Notes: generated by a model from the letters alone, not told the origin. A DNA stretch of 52,963 nt from an uncultured Oscillospiraceae bacterium (GCA_947631805.1 CANRNA010000262.1:1-52963); one strand, 5' to 3'. Positions 23,877 through 33,231 are shown, counted from the stretch's first letter. Program-made: numbers and translations.

Positions 23877-26006
23877 TTATCCGCTCCCCTTATTGGCCAG
23901 CACCCAATATCCGCTAATGTATACCCAGTCACAGTCCGTCAAATTATAAAAATATCCGTTTTGGAGCTTGACGCGGAGGTCGGACATTGAGGCGGCGCCA
24001 TGAAATGACACCTCTTTATAGACGTCAGCCGGGATGTCCGGGGTCGGTGTCGGGATATCAATATCAAGCCCTGACACATCGGCCCCGGAAAAGTCCCAGT
24101 TGCCCCGGGGGTATGTCGTCTTCCCGGCCTCGTTGATGTACAGCGGGTCCCCCTGCAAAAATACATTTGTGGCGGCCTCGTTACCAAACCATATCTGCCC
24201 GCCATTATTGAGGATAGCTCGGCTGTTTCCGACAAATAAACCACCACCAACATTGACATTTCCTTCTGCGGAGATATTTCCATGCCCGTCACCTGGCTCC
24301 GCCTCTTTGACATTAAGGGCTCCTAATATCTCAAAGCTATGCCTAACCATATTCCAGGAATAAAGGTTGGTTACCTGGCCACGCATGCCTTCGCTCGTCA
24401 CGAGGATGTACGGCGGGTTTGCGCGGCCTGTGTTATCAACTCCATTGCCATAGACCACAATACCCTTTGTGGTCACACCATTGGGCAGTAGCCCGTATCC
24501 CTCCATGATGCCGCATATCGTTCCGGCCAATTTGAGCTTTTTAAGGTCGATCATGCCGGTCTTTATCCAGTCAGCATTAAGGCCCTCAGTCTCGATAATG
24601 TGCATTATCGTCTCGCCGTCAATGGTAAAGCCATAGGGATAGGTCGCGCCGCCGTCGGTAGAAAAGCCGATTGCCTCCGCCGTGAGTTTCATGACCAGAG
24701 TGGAGTCCTCCATGGTCTTTTTGTCGTGCAGGTAGTAAATAACGGATTCGTCGGGCTGTGGCTCGCGGGTGCAGTAGAAACCAGGCGCTTGCGAGATGGC
24801 GTCGCTAAAGTGTTTGGACGCCGCCCGGACGGCGGATTGGGTCCTTTGCTCCGCTGCCACCTGAGCCGCCCGAAATTGGGCTGTAAATTTGGCAGAGGTG
24901 GTGTTGAGGTTGATGGTGGTGGAGGCTGGGTCCAGGATATTGGGCGACATCTCCAACAGAGGGTAGGCGGCGGAAATGCCATGGGGGGCGCTCTCCACGC
25001 GGACGTACTGCCCCACCCGGAAATGAGGGGTCACGCCGTCCACGCCATGGAGATCGCAAGCCCGGACGCTGATAGATTCCGGGAGAATGACGCCCGAGGT
25101 CAGTTGGGTGGCGGCTTTTGTCTGGAGGTTTTTGGCCAGGGTCACATCGTCCCACGTGGTCACGCGGGTGATGCGGCTCCCGTACCTCGCCTCAGCCGCC
25201 GGGTCAAAGATGATTTTCCCGGCCTTCTGCAGGCCCCCCTCCAGGGGGCCGTCTGGCAGCTCTGCCAGGGTCAGGCCGTCCGCGCCCACGGGGAGGATGG
25301 CGGTATAGAGGTCTTCCCCCGTGCCTTTGATGACGATATCCAGCAGATTTTCGGCAAATCGGACCCGCTGCGCATTTGTGCGCGGCAGCTCCGCCAGATA
25401 GTCCAAGTAGTTGCCGTCATCCTCATAGCGCATAATCAGATAGCCGCCCAGGGCAGAGCCCACCAGCTTGTCGCTGATGGTCTCCCAAGTGCTGCTATAG
25501 TTGCTGTTTTCGCGGGTGATGTAGTTGTTGGGGTCTTTGACCGTGACGGTCCCTAGCCTGATATGATGGTCGGGTGATACCTGGGCGTTATGCTTATCCA
25601 GCAGCCGGGCCAGCCACCAGGCCACCAGGTTGCCGGATGGGTCAGCGGCAGCCTGATAGCCGGGCAGGGCGGTGAAATCGTCGGGGAACGCATACGGGTC
25701 CACTATGCTGTCGTTGAGATAGGCCAGGGCCCCTTCGGCGGTGTATTTTTTGGCCCCGTAAAATGTGGCCTCATCATTGAGGATGCGGCCACGGAAAATG
25801 GTGCCGTTGTCATCCTCCAGCACCAGGGTACCGCGCATACGGGTGATTTTCCCGGCCAGGGGGTGGTTGGGATAAATGGAAAACGACACAGACCCGGCGG
25901 AATTGACGGCCAGGGTGACCGCCGGGTCGGCTATGATGAGTTTGTCGGTCTCATTGGTCCCCCGGGGGTCATAGACGGGCTGGCCGTCAAAGCTGAGCTT
26001 ATACAT
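23877..26006 (-). CDS. Tail-associated protein (Tal/prophage endopeptidase tail type)
   Basis: Protein of 709 aa. The N-terminal 350 residues have the gp27/Tal hub character (ITRMRGTLVLEDDNGTIFRG, TISDKLVGSALGGYLI), the ring below Dit. The C-terminal half is a beta-rich stalk with a GDGHGNISAEGNVNVGGGL repeat-like stretch. Encoded right after Dit with overlapping stop/start, as in siphoviruses of Gram-positive hosts. Confidence 0.85.
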   Translation of the reverse strand: MYKLSFDGQPVYDPRGTNETDKLIIADPAVTLAVNSAGSVSFSIYPNHPLAGKITRMRGTLVLEDDNGTIFRGRILNDEATFYGAKKYTAEGALAYLNDSIVDPYAFPDDFTALPGYQAAADPSGNLVAWWLARLLDKHNAQVSPDHHIRLGTVTVKDPNNYITRENSNYSSTWETISDKLVGSALGGYLIMRYEDDGNYLDYLAELPRTNAQRVRFAENLLDIVIKGTGEDLYTAILPVGADGLTLAELPDGPLEGGLQKAGKIIFDPAAEARYGSRITRVTTWDDVTLAKNLQTKAATQLTSGVILPESISVRACDLHGVDGVTPHFRVGQYVRVESAPHGISAAYPLLEMSPNILDPASTTINLNTTSAKFTAQFRAAQVAAEQRTQSAVRAASKHFSDAISQAPGFYCTREPQPDESVIYYLHDKKTMEDSTLVMKLTAEAIGFSTDGGATYPYGFTIDGETIMHIIETEGLNADWIKTGMIDLKKLKLAGTICGIMEGYGLLPNGVTTKGIVVYGNGVDNTGRANPPYILVTSEGMRGQVTNLYSWNMVRHSFEILGALNVKEAEPGDGHGNISAEGNVNVGGGLFVGNSRAILNNGGQIWFGNEAATNVFLQGDPLYINEAGKTTYPRGNWDFSGADVSGLDIDIPTPTPDIPADVYKEVSFHGAASMSDLRVKLQNGYFYNLTDCDWVYISGYWVLANKGSG

Positions 26007-26674
26007 TACAGTCGTGCCTCTTGGTAGGTAATAGTGATTTGCCCCGTCCCGGCGGCCGCCAGGGCGGCCTCGACGGTGTTTTCCCCCGGCTCCAGCCGGA
26101 TGTCCAAGTCGCGGAAAGTCTGGCCGGGCTGGAGGGTGTAAACCTTTTCCCGCCAGCGTACACGGGTCGTGGCGGTGACGGTGATGGTGGGTACTACGCG
26201 GCGGCGCTCGTTCTCCAGGTACAGGGCCGTGAAGTCTGTGCCGTTCAGGGTAGCCTCCACGGTGGTGGGCTCGTTTTTGTAGCGCCAGGGGTCGGCCGTG
26301 GGCATGGAAAAAGGGATACGCCCGCGGGCGTCGTCGGAAAGCTCCCCTATTTGGAGCACCCCGCTATAATGGTGAAAAACGTCGGAGGGAAGTCCAAGCG
26401 TCACGCGCTGGCCGTGGTACATATCCGCCAGCATGGCCCTCAGATATTCCACGGACCGGGGCCCGGCTCGCCGGAAAAGCGTGCCGGACACGGACCTGGT
26501 ATCATAGACGGGCTCGCCGGTCAACGTTTCGCTGAGGTCCAGCACCCCGTCCATACCGGGGACCGGCACAAGGTTTTCTTTTCGGGCGGGCGGCGTCTCC
26601 ACAAGGTCAGACAACAGGATAAGGCCCCATTGCTCCAGCGTGTCCACGCCGTTGATGGTGATGCCGTATAGCAT
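26006..26674 (-). CDS. Distal tail protein (Dit family)
   Basis: Protein of 222 aa. The start YGITINGVDTLEQWGLIL and central GLPSDVFHHYSGVLQIGEL are typical of phage tail family proteins that form the hexameric hub between tail tube and baseplate. Overlaps the tape measure stop and the Tal start by one base each. Confidence 0.82.
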   Translation of the reverse strand: MLYGITINGVDTLEQWGLILLSDLVETPPARKENLVPVPGMDGVLDLSETLTGEPVYDTRSVSGTLFRRAGPRSVEYLRAMLADMYHGQRVTLGLPSDVFHHYSGVLQIGELSDDARGRIPFSMPTADPWRYKNEPTTVEATLNGTDFTALYLENERRRVVPTITVTATTRVRWREKVYTLQPGQTFRDLDIRLEPGENTVEAALAAAGTGQITITYQEARL

Positions 26675-28761
26675 TAAGCCATCCCCCTTTCCTCCATGGC
26701 GCTCCTGGCGCCCATGGCCTCGTTAAGCGGCTCCAGCAGAGCACCCACAAGTTCGCCCGTACTAAGGACTATTTGCAGCCGATTCAGCCTGTCGGAGATA
26801 GTCAGCAGCGCCTGCAGTATTTGGGCCAGCACCGTGGCGGTGCCGCCGCCGATGTCACCGGAAACAGGGCCGGTCACGGCGGTGGGCGCAATCGAGGCGG
26901 TCTCTCTGGCAGCGCCGATGACGGCCCCGCGGAGGCCGCTGCTGTCCAGTCCAAACCCCACGTCAGCCACCCGCGACGCCATGCGCTCAGTAGCCGCCAC
27001 CGCTCGGTCGGCGTTGTCGTCGATGCCACCAGCCAGGCCACGGGCAAGCATCTCACCGGCCCAAGCCATTTCTGTAGACGGGCTGTGGATGCCGAAGAAG
27101 TTTTTTATCCCGCTCCAGATCCCGGATATCCACCCGCTCACCTTATTCCAGAGCCAGGTCGCCAGGCTCTGGATGCCTTGCCACAGGCCTTTTACAAGGT
27201 TTGCGCCTACCTGGGCAAGCTGAGAGACGCCCTGGCTGAGCGCGTTGACGATACCCCGGATGATTTGGGGCATAGACGCCACTATGGTGGATATGATGGT
27301 GGGCAGGTTTTTGATGAGCGCCACCAAGAGCTGGACGCCCGCCTGTATGATAAGCGGGGTATTACTGGCCAGCGCGTTGACGATGCTGCTGACTATCTGC
27401 GGGATGGCGGGGAGTATAGTCTGGATAATCTGGGGCAGCGCCTGGATAAGGGCCACCAGGAGCTGGATGCCAGCCTGCACGAGCTGAGGGATGGAGCCTA
27501 TCACGGCACTTACTATCCCGTTGATTATTTGGGGGATCGCCTCCACTATGGCCTGGATGATTTGAGGCAGCGCGTCCACCAGCGAGGTCAACAGGTCGAT
27601 ACCCGCCTGGATTATCTCGGGGATGCTGTTAAGCAGCGCAGTGACCAGGGATGTGATGATTTGCGGGACGGCGGCGATGAGCACGGGGATGGCCGCCAGA
27701 AGGCCGTCCACCAGGCCCTGTATGAGAGCCAGGGCGGCAGTGATAAGTGCCGGGATGTTATCCAGCAGTCCGGTGATAATGGAGGTGACTGCCTGGGCTG
27801 CCATGGGTATAAGCGTAGGCAGGGCAGCCGCCAGGCCGTTACACAGGGACTGTATAGCCTGCATACCGGCGTCAATGAGAGACGGGCCCAGGGCAACAAC
27901 CAGCTCCACCAGCACGGGGAGGGCGGCGCCCAGAACGTTGACCAGGGCGGGCAGAAGGTTGCCGCTAACAAAAGTGATGACCGTGGTTTTCAACGCCTCC
28001 AGACTGGGCGCCATATCATTGCCCAGGGCGAGGTTCCCCAGGACGTCCTTAAATGCAGATTTGACCGCGCCCATGGAGCCGGACAAGGTCTCAGCAGACT
28101 CCCTCGCAAAGTTTCCGGCGTACTGTTCAGTGCGCTCAAAAAACATTTGCATCGCCAGCTCTGCCTTCGCGGCGTTGTCGGCGGTCTTCCATTCAAAGTT
28201 GATGCCCTTTTCCAGGGCGTAGGCTTCTAGGGTCGTGGCGTTCATGGACACGCCTAGGTTGTCCATCATCGTAAAGTTGCCCTTTGCCGCGCCCGCGATG
28301 CTCTCCATGGCGGCGGTGGTATCCAGGCCCATGACGGATGCCACGTCGGCAGCTCGCTGCATAGCCTGGGTGTTCAGGTCCAACGCCCTCTGTTGGTCCA
28401 GTCCGCTCCCCTGGAACAGGGAGCCCATCTTATTGGCCGTGGCCATGTACTCCGAGGCGGACATACCCATGTTTTTATAAGCCTCGGTGGCTTTGCTCTG
28501 GACGCTATCCGCAAACTCGCCGAAGACAGCCTCGACGCCGCCCAGGTTCTGCTGCAATTCCATGCCCTCAGAAAAGGCGGATTTAATGGCCATGCCGATA
28601 CCCGCCGTGGCTATCGCCTTTTTGATGGCGCCGCCGATTTTGGCACCGGTGCTCTGTCCGATGGGTTCGCCGGTGTCGCCCAGCTCTTTTTCGATTGCTC
28701 CCTTTATGCCCTTTGCGGATGGCACAAGCTGTATATAAGCGGTTGCCAGGTCAGTGGCCAC
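26674..28761 (-). CDS. Tape measure protein
   Basis: Protein of 695 aa. GTG start at 28761 after AGGGGGGAG, overlapping the previous stop; upstream in-frame codons lie in that gene. Residues about 310-540 contain roughly 39-residue repeats of hydrophobic helices with the pattern IPQIIxxIVxAL. A C-terminal SWISGIWSGIKNFFGIHSPSTEM is typical of Firmicutes tape measures. It sets tail length. Confidence 0.92.
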   Translation of the reverse strand: MATDLATAYIQLVPSAKGIKGAIEKELGDTGEPIGQSTGAKIGGAIKKAIATAGIGMAIKSAFSEGMELQQNLGGVEAVFGEFADSVQSKATEAYKNMGMSASEYMATANKMGSLFQGSGLDQQRALDLNTQAMQRAADVASVMGLDTTAAMESIAGAAKGNFTMMDNLGVSMNATTLEAYALEKGINFEWKTADNAAKAELAMQMFFERTEQYAGNFARESAETLSGSMGAVKSAFKDVLGNLALGNDMAPSLEALKTTVITFVSGNLLPALVNVLGAALPVLVELVVALGPSLIDAGMQAIQSLCNGLAAALPTLIPMAAQAVTSIITGLLDNIPALITAALALIQGLVDGLLAAIPVLIAAVPQIITSLVTALLNSIPEIIQAGIDLLTSLVDALPQIIQAIVEAIPQIINGIVSAVIGSIPQLVQAGIQLLVALIQALPQIIQTILPAIPQIVSSIVNALASNTPLIIQAGVQLLVALIKNLPTIISTIVASMPQIIRGIVNALSQGVSQLAQVGANLVKGLWQGIQSLATWLWNKVSGWISGIWSGIKNFFGIHSPSTEMAWAGEMLARGLAGGIDDNADRAVAATERMASRVADVGFGLDSSGLRGAVIGAARETASIAPTAVTGPVSGDIGGGTATVLAQILQALLTISDRLNRLQIVLSTGELVGALLEPLNEAMGARSAMEERGMA

Positions 28762-29134
28762 TATTGCTCCCCCCTTCCAGCGCCCGGCGTCGGGCTGCCT
28801 CAAAAGCCTCGGGCGTGTTGTATGCCTCTTGGTTGCCGCCTTGGTCCCCCGTCTGTTTTGTCAGCAGGTCGACCAGCATCTGAGGCCGGTTGCGCCCCTT
28901 CTGGGCGTCTTTTGTCTGCCCCCATACCAGGTAGCTCAGCCGGTCAATCATGGCGGCCTGCATGATCTCGGTGGTGGACGCCGGGGCCCCGGATAGCTGC
29001 ATCTTGATGCGACTATCTCGGGGCAGACCGCAAGCGAGAGCTGCCACCGTATGCACGGGGAGCTCTCGCCAGTCCATTATGTGGTAAACCTCAGCGAGGT
29101 CACACACCAGGGCGTCCCCATCGGTTGCAAGCAT
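28751..29134 (-). CDS. Tail assembly chaperone, second part (gpGT-like, DUF5361)
   Basis: 127 aa from the first ATG. DLAEVYHIMDWRELPVHTVAALACGL and the Tyr/Trp segment YLVWGQTK resemble DUF5361 proteins preceding tape measures. The internal ATG has no convincing ribosome binding site. The frame is open through the upstream slippery site, so the main product is probably the fusion made by -1 frameshifting. Confidence 0.8.
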   Translation of the reverse strand: MLATDGDALVCDLAEVYHIMDWRELPVHTVAALACGLPRDSRIKMQLSGAPASTTEIMQAAMIDRLSYLVWGQTKDAQKGRNRPQMLVDLLTKQTGDQGGNQEAYNTPEAFEAARRRALEGGSNSGH

Positions 29135-29148
29135 ACCGGCGAGGGCTA

Positions 29149-29523
29149 TTATTTTTTTGCGTCGCCCTCCTGGGCGCTGATAAGCGCCATAATCTCGTTA
29201 GATATGGCCTCAATGGGCACCCGCCCGTCGGGGGTCCTTAAATGGTCGTAAAGGGCCTGCTTTTGCTCAGGCGTGAGAATCTTGGATATCACACGCGGGA
29301 CGGCCAGGCCAGCGGTCACGTCGTCGCCGCTGGACATCTCGACAAAGAGGTCAAGCACCTCCATGTCATCCCATACGGTGGGGCTTATATCCACTTCAAA
29401 GCCGCTCGGGGTCTTGTAGTGGACGGGGGCCAGGGCCTTCGGCTGGGCCCCCTGTTTGGCGGGCGCACGGGGTGTCGCCGTCTTTTTCGCCGGTACTTTG
29501 CCGGTGGTCGTAGCCGCTCCCAT
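29149..29523 (-). CDS. Tail assembly chaperone, first part (gpG-like)
   Basis: Protein of 124 aa. A basic Ala/Lys/Pro N-terminus (KKTATPRAPAKQ) precedes FEVDISPTVWDDMEVLDLFVE. It ends GDAKK at an A-AAA-AAA heptamer. Position between major tail protein and tape measure fits a chaperone. Confidence 0.82.
   Translation of the reverse strand: MGAATTTGKVPAKKTATPRAPAKQGAQPKALAPVHYKTPSGFEVDISPTVWDDMEVLDLFVEMSSGDDVTAGLAVPRVISKILTPEQKQALYDHLRTPDGRVPIEAISNEIMALISAQEGDAKK
29152..29158 (-). promoter_or_regulatory. -1 ribosomal frameshift site
   Basis: Seven A on the minus strand, in frame as A-AAA-AAA directly before the stop TAA (29149-29151). A -1 slip reads ATA ATA GCC CTC and continues with no stop into the 28751-29134 frame. 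This is the conserved way caudoviruses make the long tail chaperone. Confidence 0.8.
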
Positions 29524-29535
29524 TTCTGCCCTCCA

Positions 29536-30096
29536 TTACGCGGCAGCGCCGCCGATATACTCATAGTGAGTATTACCGTTGGCATCGGGTTCGGCGTTGA
29601 TGGTTATCTCATAGCCAACAACGTCACTGTCGATATACGTTATCTCGGACACCTCCGTGATAGTGCCGGACGGGATGACCACCCTCTTGGGGATATCTCC
29701 GCGCAACACCATGTCAAACACCCACGCCATGGCGGGGTTCTCGCTGCTGTTTGCCTTAACGGTGATACCGGCGGCAACGCTCTCCCCGGTGACGTTTTTG
29801 GAGCCGTAGACAGCCTTGAGCACCTTCGGGTTGAGTGCCTCGATGAGGCGGCAGGTAAAGGTGTCAGGCTTGCCGGTGTGGGGAGTGGCAACGATGTCGC
29901 CGCCCCACGCTTTTATGTCTTCATGCTCCGGGCTGTTGTTGTTGACAACGCCATCCTCGCTGATATAACCCAAACCGTTAAACGCCTCATTGAGGTCCGT
30001 CTTAGCGTCGGTCGGCAGGGAGGTCTCGACAGGGGCGGTAAAAGCCGCGCCGCCTACCTTGGGTTTTGCGGTAGTAACATTTTTTACGTCACTCAT
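29536..30096 (-). CDS. Major tail (tube) protein
   Basis: Protein of 186 aa. Start at 30096 after GAGGAGGAG. SGTITEVSEITYIDSDVVGYEITI and VAAGITVKANSSE are typical of phi13/TP901-type tube proteins. Precedes the chaperone pair. Confidence 0.87.
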   Translation of the reverse strand: MSDVKNVTTAKPKVGGAAFTAPVETSLPTDAKTDLNEAFNGLGYISEDGVVNNNSPEHEDIKAWGGDIVATPHTGKPDTFTCRLIEALNPKVLKAVYGSKNVTGESVAAGITVKANSSENPAMAWVFDMVLRGDIPKRVVIPSGTITEVSEITYIDSDVVGYEITINAEPDANGNTHYEYIGGAAA

Positions 30097-30460
30097 TTGG
30101 CTCCTCCTCGTTGTAGTAGATGAGATCAAAAACCGCCTGGTAGCGCCTTTGTTTTCTGGCGGTATCTGTATAGGTGTAGTCCCCGTTGAGCGCGGCCCGG
30201 GATATGACCGGCAGGACGGTGATGGCGTCCATGGCCTCTTTCACCCTCTCGTTGAGGGCGGCCGCGGCGGCCAGGGTGGGGGCGTTGGACTTGACGGCCA
30301 CGGTGGCCGTGTCTATCAATCCGGCGCTGCCAGGTACGTAGCCGCTGCCTATCTTTTCGACCGTGATGTACTCATCCGGGGTGTTGTCATTGGCGGGTTC
30401 CTCCCCGTATGCGGGGGCCACCGCCTCTGTCAGGTAGTCGATTATGATTTTTTCGATCAT
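30089..30460 (-). CDS. Tail terminator/completion-like protein
   Basis: Protein of 123 aa. Position (last connector before the tube protein) and layout (EYITVEKIGSGY, then a strand-rich C-terminus QAVFDLIYYNEEE) fit a gp17/Tap-type tail terminator. Family by context more than by motif. Confidence 0.65.
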   Translation of the reverse strand: MIEKIIIDYLTEAVAPAYGEEPANDNTPDEYITVEKIGSGYVPGSAGLIDTATVAVKSNAPTLAAAAALNERVKEAMDAITVLPVISRAALNGDYTYTDTARKQRRYQAVFDLIYYNEEEPNE

Positions 30461-30714
30461 TTTTGCCCCAGCGCTTTTAACAGCGTGTTGTTCTGCAGGT
30501 TGTCTTTACGGGTTTCCGGGGTGACGGCGGCGATGCTCACGTTTACGCGGGTCTTGCCCCGGTAGGTGCTCACCCTGTAGCCGTCTGCGTCTGGCAGTCT
30601 AGCCAGTACATCCGTTGCCGCGCCCTCACAGATGGATGCCACGGCGTCAGACTGCAGCAACTCTCTGACGCCGGGACTATTAAGCTTGATTTTGACGGTC
30701 GCTTTTTTTGCCAT
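30457..30714 (-). CDS. HK97 gp10-like connector/minor capsid protein
   Basis: Protein of 85 aa. TVKIKLNSPGVRELLQSDAV, then an RVSTYRGKTRVNVSI strand pair: the small basic protein with a central AAxDVLARxPxADGY segment found between stopper and tail terminator. Overlaps both neighbours. Confidence 0.65.
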   Translation of the reverse strand: MAKKATVKIKLNSPGVRELLQSDAVASICEGAATDVLARLPDADGYRVSTYRGKTRVNVSIAAVTPETRKDNLQNNTLLKALGQK

Positions 30715-31051
30715 GGATGCCCTCCACTAACACGATGGTGTTCCAGGGGCCCGGAATGAGGCTGTCAATGCCCCGGGTTGGGGTGCCGATTACCTCCCAC
30801 GTCTGGCCCCAAAAACGGACACGCTGCCCGGCCCAGACGTGGGTGTCCGTCTTGGGTATGGCCAGCTTATATTCGGCCTTGCGGCCGTCCAAGTTGAGGG
30901 TGTCCACAATTTCCGCGCCGCCGGATTGGACCGGGGCGATGAGCACGTTGGCCACGTCCACCGCCGTCTCTCTGACGATTGGGCGGTTGAAAGCATCGAC
31001 TTTCTCGGTGTCAACCGCCTCCAGCAGGGTCACAGTCTCGCCCTTTAGCAT
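30680..31051 (-). CDS. Head-tail stopper-like protein
   Basis: Protein of 123 aa from ATG at 31051 (a TTG at 31060 would add three residues). KTDTHVWAGQRVRFWGQTWEVIG is a beta-barrel pattern common to head-closure proteins. Sits second after the capsid gene group. Confidence 0.65.
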   Translation of the reverse strand: MLKGETVTLLEAVDTEKVDAFNRPIVRETAVDVANVLIAPVQSGGAEIVDTLNLDGRKAEYKLAIPKTDTHVWAGQRVRFWGQTWEVIGTPTRGIDSLIPGPWNTIVLVEGIHGKKSDRQNQA

Positions 31052-31451
31052 ATAGGTCAATCACTCCTATCCGTTGCCGCCGTAGGCCCAGGCGGCGCAG
31101 TTCCGTGTCTTTGATAAAGATGCCACCACCGGGGACCAGGAACGTCCCGCTCATGGTGTAGCCCAGGGCGCTTTGCGAAAATTGGGACATTGGTCCCATG
31201 TCGCCGCCGTCGGTGGGGGTCATCATCACACGGGCAACGATGTCCACAGTCACCGCTGAGGCCACAGATTTAAGCACCTTGCCGGTCTCGATGAGCACGT
31301 CCAGGTCCTTGCCTACGTTCGCGGCCTCCTGGCGCAAGCTGTCGGAGATTATCGGCAGCAGGGTGCTCACCCGCTCTCGCTCCGCCATGGACAGGTTCCG
31401 CCACTGAGCGGCCACTTGCTCGACGGTCGCGTAAGGGACGCCCGGCGTCAC
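31011..31451 (-). CDS. Head-tail adaptor (Gp15/Gp19/Gp42-like)
   Basis: Protein of 146 aa with GTG start overlapping the previous stop (GTGA). The N-terminus is ATVEQVAAQWRNLS and the helical body ends RLGLRRQRIGVIDLY. Matches the phage Gp19/Gp15/Gp42 family that joins portal to stopper. Confidence 0.75.
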   Translation of the reverse strand: MTPGVPYATVEQVAAQWRNLSMAERERVSTLLPIISDSLRQEAANVGKDLDVLIETGKVLKSVASAVTVDIVARVMMTPTDGGDMGPMSQFSQSALGYTMSGTFLVPGGGIFIKDTELRRLGLRRQRIGVIDLYAKGRDCDPAGGG

Positions 31452-31693
31452 TTTTTCGCGCCGCTCTTGCTGGCGGACTTTTTGGCCGGGGCCTTTTTTG
31501 CAGGCTTTTTGGCCGGGGCCTTTTTAGGGGGAGCGCTGGCAGTATTGGCAGCAGCCTCAACGGGGAGGCTGGCGGGAGCGGCGGCCACCGCCGGGGCGGC
31601 GGTGGGAGCCTGGACGGGTTCCCACTCGCCGCCGCTGACGGGATAGGTGGTTTCGATCATGGCGCCGGTCCTGGTGTTGCGATATTTAGCCAT
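31448..31693 (-). CDS. Small protein with Lys/Ala/Pro-rich tail
   Basis: Protein of 81 aa. N-terminal 30 residues are folded (AKYRNTRTGAMIETT...SGGEWEPV); the rest is a disordered Ala-rich then (A)PAKK repeat tail. Found after the capsid gene; may bind DNA or the capsid surface. The repeats arise from repeated GCC/AAG codons. Confidence 0.65.
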   Translation of the reverse strand: MAKYRNTRTGAMIETTYPVSGGEWEPVQAPTAAPAVAAAPASLPVEAAANTASAPPKKAPAKKPAKKAPAKKSASKSGAKK

Positions 31694-31708
31694 TTCCGCG
31701 CCCCCTTG

Positions 31709-32623
31709 TCATTCGCCCGCTTTTTCGTCCACGCGGGCAAAGCTGGCGGAGTCAAGGATGGCCCAGCCCAGGTAGGCCTCAGAGCGGAGCAGCACCTGGT
31801 TGCAGCCCTTGAGGTCCCCGGCTTCCTCGTCGTTGTCGGGGTTGCCGTACTCAATGACTTCCAGGGATACGGCGCGGGCATAGCCCCAACGGAAGGACTT
31901 GGCAAAGTCGCCCACCAGAGCCAGGATTTTGGACTGATTGAACGCCAGGGTGGGGTTGGACTGGACGGGCAGGCCGTTAATGGCGCCCGGGGTGTTGCCC
32001 CAGCCCAGCTCGGGGAACAGGCGGCGGCCCTGGGTGTCGGTCAGCTTGGCCAGCTTAGCCCGGTAGCTGGGCGCCATGACCATACCGGTCACCTCGTTCT
32101 CCGCACCCTGTACCAGTGCGATAGCGTCCTCGACGGCGGTGTCCGGGTTGCCGCTCTCGGTGTCGAACTCCACCTTCTGGGTAATCTGCTTTTCAAAGCA
32201 GTTGTCGCCGATAACGTCAGAGGCGGTAGCCTTGCGGGGGTTGACGCCGTGGAAGGCCATAAGGTCAATACCCCGGGCCAGTTTAGCGGCAAAGCCCTCG
32301 TTGAAAGCCTGCAAATAATCCAGGCGGACGCTCTCGGAGGCGTACTTAAACTCATCGGAGATGCGGGCGCTGTACTCCACCTTGAGGGGCTTGATGATGC
32401 GCGGTGTGGTGGTAAAGCCGCCCGCGCTCTTTTTGCCGCTCTCTGCTACCACGTCGATTTCCTTGTCCATAGTGAAGGTAAAATCCTGGGCCCCGTTGAA
32501 GGGGATGGGACGTGCCGCGCAGAGCGCTGCGAGAGAGGACCGGCCCTTAGTCTTGTTCACCAAGTCGGTGACAAGCTCAGGCGGGAAAAGGGCGACGGCC
32601 CCCTTTTTGGTTTCCTGTGCCAT
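31709..32623 (-). CDS. Major capsid protein (HK97 fold)
   Basis: Protein of 304 aa. EIDVVAESGKKSAGGFTT, YSARISDEFKYASES and the C-terminal RSEAYLGWAILDSASFARV are hallmarks of phage major capsid proteins of the HK97 superfamily. AGGAGG start. Directly follows the scaffold gene, as usual. Confidence 0.93.
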   Translation of the reverse strand: MAQETKKGAVALFPPELVTDLVNKTKGRSSLAALCAARPIPFNGAQDFTFTMDKEIDVVAESGKKSAGGFTTTPRIIKPLKVEYSARISDEFKYASESVRLDYLQAFNEGFAAKLARGIDLMAFHGVNPRKATASDVIGDNCFEKQITQKVEFDTESGNPDTAVEDAIALVQGAENEVTGMVMAPSYRAKLAKLTDTQGRRLFPELGWGNTPGAINGLPVQSNPTLAFNQSKILALVGDFAKSFRWGYARAVSLEVIEYGNPDNDEEAGDLKGCNQVLLRSEAYLGWAILDSASFARVDEKAGE

Positions 32624-32636
32624 TGTTAAAATCCTC

Positions 32637-33077
32637 CTACATGTTCAGTCTGTTGGCGAGATCCTGGAGATGGCCCTCCAGGCCGCCGGGTCTTTTCATC
32701 TCAGGGTCGGCCAGCGGGGGCGCGGGCTCATGTGTGGCGCCGATGATTTTGACAAGGCGGTCGGCGTCGGCAGAAATTTCTTCTTCTGTCTCCCCCGCCA
32801 GACGGTCTGCCATTTCGTAGGGCAGGCCCTTGTCATGCGCGATTCGCGTTTTTACCGAGGCGGTCTCGTAGCGCTTGATTTTCCCGTTGGCGTCCGCGAG
32901 CTGGGCCGCCAGGTTGTCCTTGTCGGTCCTGAGGGTGTCCCGCTCGCGCTTGATGTCGTCATAGTCCGCATAGGGCTTGATGGCGGTGGCTCGCTCACGC
33001 TGGAGCCTGGGCGCGCTGGCGGCGTCGAACGCCTCCTGGGTGGTGATGGGCGTAAATTCTTTGCTTTCGTCTGGCAT
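32637..33077 (-). CDS. Capsid scaffolding protein (DUF4355-like)
   Basis: Protein of 146 aa from ATG at 33077. Central coiled coil DDIKRERDTLRTDKDNLAAQ with the GLPYEMADRLAGETEEE segment typical of phage scaffolds. Immediately upstream of the capsid gene. Confidence 0.85.
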   Translation of the reverse strand: MPDESKEFTPITTQEAFDAASAPRLQRERATAIKPYADYDDIKRERDTLRTDKDNLAAQLADANGKIKRYETASVKTRIAHDKGLPYEMADRLAGETEEEISADADRLVKIIGATHEPAPPLADPEMKRPGGLEGHLQDLANRLNM

Positions 33078-33155
33078 GGTGTTAAATCCTCCCACTTTTT
33101 GCCCCGTGGTATGGGGATGTGTTTTGTCAATAAAATTGTCTCATAACAAGCCCTG

Positions 33156-33231
33156 CGCCCGCCACCAAAAAGGCGCCCCGTTTTGGGCGCCCAGAGGCGA
33201 AAAAAGGCGCCCCGTTTTCCGGGGCGCCGAA
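33156..33231 (-). terminator. Tandem terminators after TerL
   Basis: On the minus strand GGCGCCCCG-GAAAA-CGGGGCGCC-TTTTTT follows the terL stop. A second hairpin of GGGCGCCC-AAAA-CGGGGCGCC type with TTTTT lies next (to about 33165). The outer 29 bases (33156-33184) recur inverted at 39793-39821. Scaffold and capsid genes beyond must have read-through or their own promoter; a TTGACA lies at 33127 without a clear -10. Confidence 0.75.

Noticed and set aside
27245..27760. Periodic repeats that could suggest a CRISPR or satellite array
   Set aside because: Imperfect, about 117-bp units in coding phase that encode tape-measure hydrophobic repeats; no constant repeat with unique spacers.
26773..28230. 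485-codon + strand frame opposite the tape measure gene
   Set aside because: Its repeated Gln/Asp-rich product mirrors the tape measure's helical repeats; no start context.
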